A DNA stretch of 64,000 nt from positions 32,796,727 to 32,860,726 of the forward strand of contig CM038048.1 in assembly GCA_021397845.1 (NCBI GenBank), in the 5' to 3' direction. Every line of letters begins with the position of its first letter. Position 1 is the first letter of the stretch. Under the pieces are notes generated by a model, which was not told where the DNA came from, did not search any database, and saw only the letters and a list, made by a program, of their open reading frames with translations. Shown here one piece after another: positions 54,563 through 64,000 of this stretch. The translations under genes and the position numbers were made by a program. Source of the stretch: Areca catechu. Its lineage: Eukaryota > Streptophyta > Magnoliopsida > Arecales > Arecaceae.

Positions 54563-55783
54563 TGTTGCCACCTGGATCGTCATGGCCCGTGCTCTGGTGC
54601 ATTGGGTCCCTCTCGCTGGATGCTCGACTTCCAGCCCCATGAATCAGCTTCCTCCGTCGGGCGGACCTGCAAAACAGGAAAAACCTGGGCCGGGAATTCT
54701 GGCGAAGATACTTCGACGATCAAGTTAGTGGGACGATCGAGGAGACAAGAAAACCTCTGAGGTAGAGATCTTGGAAAACTCTCTGCTTCAAGAGGAAATA
54801 AAAATAGAGGATAAATGGAAGATAATGCAGGACTGAAGAGTGCTTATCATCTCTTATCCCTTACCTCTTCTTACTGGCCTTATGTAGACGAGCAACTCTT
54901 GGTGTTCGCGGAGGTGCGTTCTTCTTGGCATAGGCCTGTCAGGCTTCTATAGGCCTGAGAGATTTAGATAGGTTGGTGAACCTTCTTCTTCTAGGTGATT
55001 CAGGAGGTTGGTGAAGGAGCACAGTACCTTGGATGGGGCTCTCCTTCCTGATTGGTATAAATTATGACCTGGGAGATTTAAAATAGCCCTTCTTGTAGGC
55101 GGCACGCTACAGGTCTAGCAGGGACGGTTATTTTACATGTCAGGGCTGCCATCCAGGCTTCCTTCATACCTGCATTTTGAGAAGCATACCTAGGATGGAA
55201 TCGTGGATCGAGATGAGATAAGGGCAGGGGAGGCTCTCCATGCACACGGTTCGAGGTGCACAGTGCGAGGCTCCTTATGTACACAGATCGAGGTGTAGGG
55301 TAGGTAGTCTCCTTATGCATGCAGATTTAGGCATGTCATCTCCTCGTGCGCGCAGATTGTGGCATGCAGAATCTGCTGGAGCAGAGCACTGGGTGCTCAC
55401 AGAGCTAGACCATGGTTGGAGCTAGACTCCACGTGGGTGAAGGGCACTGCACCGGATGTTTCCTAACTGGGTGAAAGCATGCCGGACAGGGTGCCATGCA
55501 TGCTGGACTGGGAGCATAGGTGTGCCGAACTAGGCACGCAAGCACGTCGAACTGAGAGCTGCCATGGCAAGGTCATGCCAAACTGGTGCAATGCTAGAGC
55601 TGCTGCGGGTAGAGCCATGCCGAATTTGGCACGGGCAGATTGGGTTGGATTACGTGGAGCCGAAGAAGGGTCGGGCATGCCGGACTGGATGCCACCGAAG
55701 TCAACCATGCACCGGTGTAGCCAAATTGCAACATTCGGATGGACTGGCACAAGGCTGGAATGAGAACTCCTGACTGGAGGCTC
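54563..55783 (-). repeat. Tat-like gypsy LTR, partial
   Basis: Begins TGTTGCCACCTGGATC, the reverse complement of the terminus at 22846. It contains 'gcggacctgcaaaacagg', 'gggaattctggcgaag' and 'acttcgacgatcaagt', words I associate with Tat-type LTR ends. The GC-rich part at 55470-55770 has the same imperfect 'gccggact...gcatgc' words as 21200-22050, in the opposite orientation. It is cut at 55784 by a gypsy LTR; the rest should lie beyond the window. Confidence 0.55.
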
Positions 55784-57408
55784 TGATGCAGAACAATAGA
55801 GATGATGTGATGCGAAAGTAAATTAAGACTAATTCTTTTATATATATATATATATTTTCAGAAGTCGGCTTTGACTCAAAGGAAAGTTAAACTAAATTGA
55901 AAGAAACTATATAATAATTGAAAGAACAATTCATAGAAACTAGATTATCAGAGTAGTTCAGAAGTAAAGGATCGCTGGGGGTTGAGAAACTCCCAGACCT
56001 AGGGTTTCTCTCTGAACTTTCAACAGGATAGAAATAAAGAGAAGGGAAGGATTATGTACCAAGCAGTGATCTTCACAGAGTTTGGTGGAAGGACTCTCTC
56101 GAGCAGATTGTTGGATCCTCGGATTCAGATATCTTCGCAATGGATCCTCCAATACTGGCCCTTTGGCAGAGTTGGCTTCTCCTGAACTCAGGATCTGGGA
56201 AAGAAGAAAAACAAGTTAAGGAACCAGATACTCAAAGAAAGGATTTACCAGATAAGAAGAACTTAAAAAGTTGATGTTGCTGAAATCCTGATTCTCTTGG
56301 ATGCTGATCTGACTTCCTCTGGGATTTGCTCTGTATTTGAAGTAGCCGATCTGGACCTGGATGTTGGTGGTCAGCCTCTACTTGGAAGAGAGGGGCCACG
56401 AGATGATGAGGTAGATTAGGGTTTGGATGATTGGTGGAATGAAGAAGATGATGGGCGGCTAGGGTTTGGAATTGAAGTGGCTAACCTAGGGTTTTGATAG
56501 GGTTTTGGGGTTGGAGATCTCACACCTCCTCAAGGTTCTTAGGGAACCTGGATTTACTCCCTCACAGAGCTCAACACCTGAACACAAGTGCGGAAGAGAG
56601 AAACACAAAGTTGATCACAAAGAAATTGATTTTATTCATCATTATTTTTAAAACATACAAGAGGGGTCCCTTTTATAGGCCTTTACAAGAAATCAGGTTT
56701 TTACATCTTCCCATGTGGGACTAATAGGATGGATCCTCAAATTAGGCGTGTAGAATCAAATCCTTCCCATGATGGCCGGCCAAAAGCTTCCTTAAATGTT
56801 GATTGGTGGCTCCAAATGGCAAGAAGATGGCGCCTCCTAGCCTTGCTCTTCAAGACAAATATTTTCCTTCCATGCTGGGTTTTATTTGGAAGTATTTGGG
56901 CACCTCCTAGTCTTGCTCCCCAAGTCTTGCTTCTTTCTTTTCATAGCTTGGCTCTTATGGAATTATTTTGGGCGCCTCCTTGGATTGAGGATCCTAGATT
57001 GATCTCTCCTTAAGTGGCGCATGAAAGAAGGGACCTGCTTTCTTGTGGTGTGGGGACCAAGGCACACTAGATGGAGATGTGGCACCTCCTGGACTCTGGC
57101 GTGTGGCTGGGAGTGTGGCGCCCACTTGCTTGGACCTGGGAGAAAAAATGTGGCACCCTGGACCTTGACTTGACTGAAAAAAAAAATGGCACCAACCTTG
57201 AGAAGACCTAGACCACTACCAGGACTTATACTGAGTCAACATGACTCAACAAAATATAAATTGCAGGGAAATACAGACTCAAGACTAAAATTGAGTTGAC
57301 CAAGTCAACCCTTATTACAAAACCAGAAAATCCTAATTCTTCGGGCAAGGTCAATCAGAGATCTAGATGGAGCCCTGAAGTCTTCTTCTGAGTCTGGTGC
57401 CCGCACCA
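55784..57408 (-). repeat. 3' LTR (type-2 U3) of the right-hand non-autonomous gypsy element
   Basis: 1625 bp. On the + strand it starts TGATGCAGAACAATAG and ends TGCCCGCACCA. It shares both ends with type-1 LTRs. The U3 centre differs ('ggccggccaaaagcttcc', 'gatggcgcctcctagcc') and matches the LTR at 62877. TATA-like CCTATAAAAGG is on the - strand at 56669-56679. Confidence 0.88.
56669..56679 (-). promoter_or_regulatory. TATA box candidate, type-2 U3
   Basis: CCTATAAAAGG on the - strand, repeated at 63762-63772 in the partner LTR. It is distinct from TCTATATATT in type-1 LTRs. Confidence 0.5.
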
Positions 57409-57876
57409 ATTCTCCTGGGGTGGGAGGAACTCGACCTTGTCGAGTATGGATCAAGCTGACTCTGGTATCTCTCCAAGAGGTCTGGGTCCAATTCTTGTAA
57501 TTCTTCTCAGGAGATCCAAGAGTCATCAGAATCTAGCCTTCCTTGCCACGGACTAGGTATCTTTGGTATCCTCGATTACGAGTAGAGATAACCTGATCAT
57601 CCAGGATCTTTTCAATCTGCTCTTTCCTCATAGGCCAATTTGTTGGTGGACACACAGGGTCGGGATCACTTTCAATAACAGGATTAGGATTCAAAAGCTT
57701 ACTAGGAATCACAGCTGGCTCCCTATACTCTACTAAGTCTGTAATGTTGAAAGTAGAGCTATTGCTTAGTTCTGGAGGCAACTCGAGCACATAGGCATTG
57801 GATCCTACTCTCTTCACTACTCTAAATGGTCCAGCTCCTTTGGCATGTAACTTTCTAATGGTTCCAGGAAAAAACC
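57409..57876 (-). pseudogene. Chromodomain and part of integrase C-terminus
   Basis: On the - strand: PGTIRKLHAKGAGPFRVVKRV, STFNITDLVEY, then CPPTNWPMRKEQIEKILDDQ and the chromodomain tail, with a frameshift near 57530. The upstream half of the domain is at 59646 onward, beyond the solo LTR inserted after 57876. Confidence 0.88.
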
Positions 57877-59640
57877 TGATGCAGAACAAAAAAGATGATG
57901 CGATGCGGAAGTAAATTAAAATTAATGTATTTATTTTTTTATATATTTATATTTTCAGAAGTCGGCTTTGACTCAAAGGAAAGTTAAACTAAATTGAAAG
58001 AAACTATATAATAATTGAAAGCACAATTCAAAAAAACTAGATTATCAGAGTAGTTCAGAAGTAAAGGATCGCTGGAGGTTGAGAAACTCCCAGACCTAGG
58101 GTTTCGCTCTGAACTTTCAATAGGACAGAACTAAAGAGAAGGGAAGGGTTATGTACCAGGCAGTGATCTTCACAGAGTTTGGTGGAAGGACTCTCTCGAG
58201 CAGATTGTTGGATCCTCGGATTCGGATATCTTCGCAACGGATCCTCCAATACTGATCCTTTGGCAGAGTTGGCTTCTCCTGAACTCAGGATCTGGGAAAG
58301 AAGAAGAACAAGTTAAGGAACCAGATACTCAATGAAAGGATTTACCAGATAAGAAGAACTTGAAAAATTGATGTTTCTGAAATCCTGATTCTCTTGGATG
58401 CTGATCTGACTTCCTCTGGGATTTGCTTTGTATTCGAAGTAGCCGATCTGGACCTGGATGCTGGTGGTCGGCCTCTACTTGGAAGAGAGGGGCTGTGAGA
58501 TGATGAGGTAGATTAGGGTTTGGATGATTGGTGGAATGAAGAAGATGATGGTGGCTAGGGTTTGGAATTGAAGTGGCTAACCTAGGGTTTTGGTAGGGTT
58601 TGGAGATCTCACACCTCCTCAAGGTTCCTGTGGAACCCGGAATCACTCCCTCATAGAGCTCAACACTTGAATACAAGTGCGGAAGAGAGAAACACAAAGT
58701 TGCTCACAAAGAAATTGATTTCATTCATCATTAAATTCAAGAGTTACATAGAGTTGAATATATAGACATAACAAAGAAATAAAATTTTATACATTTTCCA
58801 TGTGGGACTAATAAGACTAACCCACACTTTAGGCATCAAATTCTCTTCCCAAGACTCCTTCCATGAGTGCGCAGCCCAAAAACTCCAAGAAAACTTGAAA
58901 ATCAGCTCCAAATGGCAGGTTATGGGGGTGTCTCCTAGTATCTCTCCATGAATCAAGGATTTTTCCTTCATGGTTTGGCTCATTTGGACACCTCCTAGTC
59001 TTGCTCCACAAGTTTAGGCTTCTTCCTTTCATGGCTTTGGCACTTTTGGAAACTTTTGGGAACCTCCTTGAATTCCTCCCCAAGACATGCTCTCTTCCCT
59101 TTTATAACTTGGATTTTTATGGAACATTGTGGGGCACCTCCTTGATCCTCTCTTCAAGAAAAATTCTTGCCATCCTGGCTTGGGTTTATCTGGAAAGAAA
59201 TTGGCTCCTCCTTGGATTGAGGTATCTTGATGGATTTCTCTCCCAAGTGGTGCAAGAAAAAAAAAGAACTTACTTCTTGTGGTGTAGGGACCAAAGATAC
59301 TGGATGGAGATGTGGCGCCTCCTGGACTCTGGCGTGTGGCTGGGAGTGTGGCACCCACTTGCTTGGGCCTGGGAGAAAAAATGTGGCACCCTAGACCTTG
59401 ACTTGACTGAAAAAAAAGTGGCACCAACCTGGAGAAGACCTAAACCACTACTAGGACTTGTACTGAGTCAACATGACTCAACAAAATTTAAATTATAGGG
59501 AAATACAGACTCAAGACTAAAATTGAGTTGACCAAGTCAACCCTTATTACAAAACCAGAAATCCCTAATTCTTCGGGCAAGGTCAATCAGAGATCCAGAT
59601 GGAGCCCTGAAGTCTTCTTCTGAGTATGGTGCCCGCACCA
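57877..59640 (-). mobile_element. Solo LTR (type-1) inserted in integrase of a related element
   Basis: 1764 bp, TGATGCAGAACAAAAA to TGCCCGCACCA on the + strand, flanked by AAACC on both sides (57872-57876 and 59641-59645). The type-1 TATA is at 58758-58767. No internal region remains. The host element has type-2 LTRs. Confidence 0.95.
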
Positions 59641-60096
59641 AAACCGCTCAGGCCTTAACCTAATCATTACATAGTCTCTCTCAACAAAAGTTTTGACTCA
59701 TCTTTGAGAATCAGCCAACTTCTTATAAGTTTCATTACTTAAAGTTATTTTGGCATGAATTTCTTTATACAAGTCCTTTAAATGCTATGCAAGTGCATCA
59801 AGAGACTTGTGTGTGTGGGCTAATAGTGAAATCAGATCAAGTGGTGTGTGAGGCTTGTATCCATGAACAATTTCAAAGGGACTCTAGCCTATAGACCTAT
59901 TGATCGAAACATTGAATGCAATTTCAGCCCTGGACAAAATACAAATCCCAATTCCTGGTGCTCTCAATCAAACCAAAATCTGAGCCAAAGCCTAGTAAAG
60001 GGTCAAGAAAAACTAAACTAGACTGATGACGCATTCCTAAAGAATGGACTTTATTCCAAAGGAACCCTAGGTCTAAACCTAACAAACTAAGGCTCT
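59641..60096 (-). pseudogene. Integrase core tail, upstream of the solo LTR
   Basis: Broken - strand frames: NETYKKLADSQR, HTPLDLISLLAHTHKSLDALA, SPFEIVHGYKP, and NWDLYFVQG. These are in the same order and with the same gaps as at 49564-49890 of the + strand relative. Confidence 0.8.
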
Positions 60097-60558
60097 CTAG
60101 GTTTGACCTTGAGTCGGAGGAGGGCATGCAGAGCATGAAAACTTATTATGGATGCCTAATAGGTGCCATAAGGTCTTCCAGAAGTAGGTGGCAAACCTAA
60201 TAGGTTCTAAGGAGTCTTGCAACCTAGAGATCTCAGTAAAGTGTAATCCCATAGCTCTAGAAACATGAGAAGATTCAGGGAAGGGTAGGAAATAAGAATC
60301 AGAGTTTTGAGGTGGCTTATCGGAAACAATAAAAAAACTTTGGTTATTCAGGACAACCTTAAAATAAGGACATTGTTCTATAGGTGTACTCATCCAAACC
60401 TCATGATTTGCTCTAGGAGGGTCTACAAGTGCAAGTTCTAGGATAGGCTTGGTGCTCCTAGAAGGTGGAAGGTTATCAGGAAGGTCTTTGGAATGTTTAT
60501 CTAAAAAGTCCTCTAAGCTACTGTCTTTTTCTTGTTCTTGGACCTTCTCAATGGGCAA
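60097..60558 (-). pseudogene. Frame ending in the gag/integrase fusion point
   Basis: 153 residues. The start (EKVQEQEKDSSLEDFLDKHSK, DLPDNLPP) resembles the linker before RT. The middle is unrecognised. The end (RFATYFWKTLWHLLGIHNKF, PPPTQGQT) is the same integrase remnant as at 49563. The shared join in two elements shows that the deletion is inherited. It is offset by a frameshift from the gag frame that overlaps it at 60513. Confidence 0.75.
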
Positions 60559-61966
60559 TTCTTGTGAACCCCTTCTTCACACTGCTCTACCAAATTTGAC
60601 TCAGGGGTGTCTTCTTTGGATTCCTCAATGAGTTCAGGGGTATTCTCACTTAAACTTTCATTTGGTGTAATTTCCTCTTCCTGAACTTCCTCAAAAGGGT
60701 CTTCTCTTAGGGTTAGCTCCTGAATTCCTTGAGTGGCAGGGGTCCCCTCAATAACCCCATTAGGTAGGAGTTGGTTAATAGAATTATCGGGAGAGATATC
60801 CTCAAATTCTTCTTTTTCATATTCATCTATCAAACTTATGTCAGGCTCATATATTTCTTCCTCAATCTCACTGAAAGGTTCTAATCTATTCTCCTTTGAT
60901 TCCTCTTTAAGTACGGCTCTGGTCGGGTCAACTAATTTTGGGATGGCCATGCCTAACTCCTTCTCAGTGTTATCCTTCTGGTCAAGAGGTGACACAAGTG
61001 GGAATTGACAAACAAAAGTCTGGTTCACTACGGATGTCGGATCAATCGGAACTTGACTCATGTTGGTAGAGGTTGGCTTTAAGTCCAAAGTACTTGATTG
61101 GTTATATCTTAAAGACCACTCATAGTCTCGGGCTTCTTGGTAGGCTCGGTCTAACTTATTGGTCTTTTCAAGGCATAGCTTCCTATAAATGTCTGTGTGT
61201 AACCCAACCCTAAACCTCGATGTGATCTGAGCTTCGGTCTCAATGGTATTGCATTTCATGTCATACCACTGGAAGTCCTCGATATATTTAGACACAGGCC
61301 TATTACCTTGTCGCAATTGGTACCATTGGTCTAAAAGTCTTTTCTCATAGGATCTACCTAGGTATCTATCTCTCAACTTACTTCTCATATCTCTCCAAGT
61401 ATATATTTCCTCTTTTCTTTGATAACACTCACGCTCAATAGCATACCAATGCGACCTAGCATGTTTGGTGAACTTGGTTTTGGCCAACCTAACTTGTCCT
61501 AATTCCGATATATTAGTGCACTCAAAATATCGATCAATTTGTTCTTCCCACTTAATATATGTCTCTTGTCTTCCATCAAAAGTGGGTGCATAAGGTTCGG
61601 TGTTCCTAACAGGTCCCTTCTCTGAGTCAACCAAGTATGGGTATAGGCTCCTAGGGCTAGACTCAGGGGCAAGATCATGGTCATAGGCTCTTAGATCAAA
61701 CCTCCAATCATTAGGTTTAGGATCCCTGTATAAAGGTCTCCTAGGCTCTGGGTGTGGGTGAGGTTGGGGTATACCAAATTCTGAGTCAGGGGTCCAATTT
61801 CGGTGCCTAGGCTCCTCAAGTACCTGGGCTCGGTCTCTAAACTGGGCAACAGTATCAGTCATATCCTGACTCAATTTGGTCATACTTTCGGTAAGAGTTC
61901 TAATCATGGCCTCTAAATCAGGTTAGGTTTGACTAGGTTGGTAGGGTACTCCATTCCGGATGGACA
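60513..61966 (-). pseudogene. Gypsy gag of the right-hand non-autonomous element
   Basis: The best open stretch is 464 residues (60513-61907). It has an N-terminal helix (LTESMTKLSQDM), a Pro/Arg segment (PQPHPHPEPRRPLYRDP), then a full retrotransposon-gag domain: YIKWEEQIDRYFECTNISEL, HARSHWYAIERE, TWRDMRSKLRDRYLG, QWYQLRQGNRPVSKYIEDF. A long acidic tail follows. No CCHC knuckle is visible, although the relative at 48361 has one. The probable start ATG at about 61966 is separated from the frame by a stop near 61924. This is the most complete gag of the family in the window. Confidence 0.85.
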
Positions 61967-62860
61967 TGATGATGCAAGCAAGCACACCAAATGAGACTCG
62001 ACTGAAATGACTACGGGCTAACTAGACCTAGAGCCTAAACTAGATGCCCAATCAGAGTGGCAAGCTAGCCTGTAGTAACTCGGGACTCAGCCAGGCAGGT
62101 GTAAGGGGAGTGTTAGGTCCCTAATTGCCAATCCTAGACACCAATCAGTGATTGGCCAGGTAGGCGGACCAGCACACAAGCCCTTCGAGATGTAGTACTT
62201 GAATCACCGTTCTAGACACTGAGTACAAAGCACACACAGAGTAACCAGACAAACTGACTAAATCCTAGGGTGGGCCTGACTAGTTGGTGTTCCTAGCCCA
62301 CTAGGGCAAATTAAGTCTAATAAATTTTAAAATTAAGCTTAGGATCGAATGAATGGGTGGTGGTTTTGGGCTAAGGAGAGGTTATCAACTCCTCCCCTTA
62401 TCTTAGATGCTCAATTGCCCTTAAGATGAATTAGGAGATGATCACTCAAAAAAAAAATTGAATTGCAGAAACACAGAAATAGAATTGCTGTAATTTAACA
62501 CTCAGAAATTTCACAGAACCCAATAAATTATAGTAAAACTATGTAAAATAGATTCAATTATACTAGTTCTAGAAAAATAAAAATCATTCAATTTGGAGTT
62601 ATTTGCAATGAGAAACAATTCCTGTAACAGGGTAGTTACAGACTGAAAATAGAATGCTTCCCCCGTTTACAATTCCTGTTACGAAGTTGTAACCCAGCGG
62701 ATCCCCTACACGCCCTAGGAACACCCCAAGGAATGGAAAGAGGAGGCTTGCACCTCGCTTTGTTCCTAGGACCGGATGTCCTGGGGAGTCTACTTCGAGC
62801 AGACAAAGTAAAAAAGAGAGACACTCAAAACATGCAAGCAAGTCAGAAACCCTAGATAGG
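61967..62860 (-). other. Leader of the right-hand non-autonomous gypsy element
   Basis: Non-coding. It contains the shared block (62040-62230) and stem-loop 62133-62160. Confidence 0.7.
62133..62160 (-). other. Conserved leader stem-loop (second non-autonomous gypsy copy)
   Basis: On the - strand the sequence is identical to 47698-47725. Confidence 0.8.
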
Positions 62861-62872
62861 GCTCTGATACCA
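62861..62872 (-). other. Primer binding site (single)
   Basis: GCTCTGATACCA on the + strand, four bases from the LTR start at 62877. Not duplicated, unlike 46959-47006. Confidence 0.95.
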
Positions 62873-62876
62873 AAAT

Positions 62877-64000
62877 TGATGCAGAACAAAAGAGATGATG
62901 CGATGCTGAAGAAAATTAAGACTAATTCTTTATATATATATATATATTTTTTCAGAAGTCGGCTTTGACTCTAAGGAAAGTTAAACTAAATTGAAAGAAA
63001 CAATATAATAATTGAAAGCACAATTCAAAGAAACTAGATTATCAGAGTAGTTTAGAAGTAAAGGATTGCTGGGGGTTGAGAAACTCCCAGACCTAGGGTT
63101 CACTCTGAACTTTCAACAGGATAGAAATAAAGAGAAGGGAAGGGTTATGTACCAGGCAGTGATCTTCATAGAGTTTGGTGGAAGGACTCTCTCGAGCAGA
63201 TTGTTGGATCCTCGGATTCAGATATCTTCGCAATGGATCCTCCAATACTGGCCCTTTGGCAGAGTTGGCTTCTCCTGAACTCAGGATCTGGGAAAGAAGA
63301 AAAATAAGTTAAGGAACCAGATACTCAAAGAAAGGATTTACCAGATAAGAAGAACTTGAAAAGTTGATGTTGCTGAAATCCTGATTCTCCTGGATGTTGA
63401 TCTGATTTACTCTGGAATTTGCTCTGTATTCGAAATAGCCGATCTGGACCTGGATGGTGGTGGTCGGCCTCTAGTTGGAAGAGAGGGGCCATGAGATGAT
63501 GAGGTAGATTAGGGTTTGGATGATTGGTGGAATGAAGAAGATGATGGACGGCTAGGGTTTGGAATTGAAGTGGCTAACCTAGGGTTTTGGTAGGGTTTTG
63601 GGGTTGGAGATCTCACACCTCCTCAAAGTTCTTAGGGAACCTGGATTTACTCCCTCACGGAGCTCAATACCTGAACACAAGTGCGGAAGAGAGAAACACA
63701 AAGTTGCTCACAAAGAAATTGATTTTATTCATCATTGTTTTTAAAACTTACAAGAGGGGTCCCTTTTATAGGCCTTTACAAGAAATCAGGTTTTTACATC
63801 TTCCCATGTGGGACTAATAGGATGGATCCTCAAATTAGGCGTGTAGAATCAAATCCTTCCCATGATGGCCGGCCAAAAGCTTCCTTAAATGTTGATTGGT
63901 GGCTCCAAATGGCAAGAAGATGGCGCCTCCTAGCCTTGCTCTTCAAGACAAATATTTTCCTTCCATGCTAGGTTTTATTTGGAAGTATTTGGGCGCCTCC
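62877..64000 (-). repeat. 5' LTR (type-2 U3), truncated by the window edge
   Basis: Starts TGATGCAGAACAAAAG and is closely similar to 55784-57408. It runs past the window end, so the right target duplication (expected GGCTC) cannot be read. TATA-like CCTATAAAAGG is on the - strand at 63762-63772. Confidence 0.92.

Overview
This window is repeat-dense plant nuclear DNA. Almost everything that can be identified is LTR-retrotransposon sequence: Ty1/copia and Ty3/gypsy elements, a family carrying a 'putative gypsy type transposon' (Transposase_28-like) protein, solo LTRs, nested insertions and decayed remnants. I found no host gene, tRNA gene, rRNA gene or CRISPR array. The evidence for a plant is the initiator tRNA-Met primer sites (TGGTATCAGAGC), the chromodomain-bearing gypsy integrase and the copia polyprotein type. 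A monocot such as a palm is only a guess.

Layout. 1-2320: 3' end of a + strand chromodomain gypsy element with its LTR. 2321-7693: a Transposase_28-like coding remnant, a 93-bp minisatellite and an LTR of that family. 7694-16118: a - strand, nearly full-length but dead gypsy element (gag, protease, RT, RNase H, integrase), split by a copia-type solo LTR at 8810-11260. 16119-21021: an array of LTRs separated by internal regions of only about 83 bp. 21022-27209: GC-rich Tat-like LTR material and several unassigned LTR-like repeats. 27210-29288: a decayed copia end. 29289-54562: an old + strand copia element interrupted by a very young - strand copia (33402-43366, TSD agttg) and by a + strand non-autonomous gypsy (45309-52113, TSD atatt). 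54563-55783: part of a Tat-like LTR on the - strand. 55784-64000: a - strand non-autonomous gypsy, itself hit by a solo LTR of its own family (57877-59640, TSD aaacc) and running off the window.

The most interesting signals lie in the untranslated leaders between primer binding site and gag. The young copia leader holds four consecutive hairpins (39928-40260) whose 19-nt loops are nearly identical while their arms are unrelated. A second element, a bulged stem-loop inside a block of about 140 nt, occurs in leaders of both copia and gypsy elements at five places here (15038, 32514, 40398, 47698, 62133). In the oldest copia copy some stem pairs have changed on both sides. Both look like RNA structures kept by selection or spread by recombination; their function is not known to me.

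Other points of note: a non-autonomous gypsy family that keeps its LTRs, gag-like region and integrase tail but has lost protease, RT and RNase H; two different U3 promoters within that family; a duplicated LTR-end/PBS junction; and a copia polyprotein that is open apart from one frameshift at an 8-base homopolymer and has an unusual DTA protease motif.
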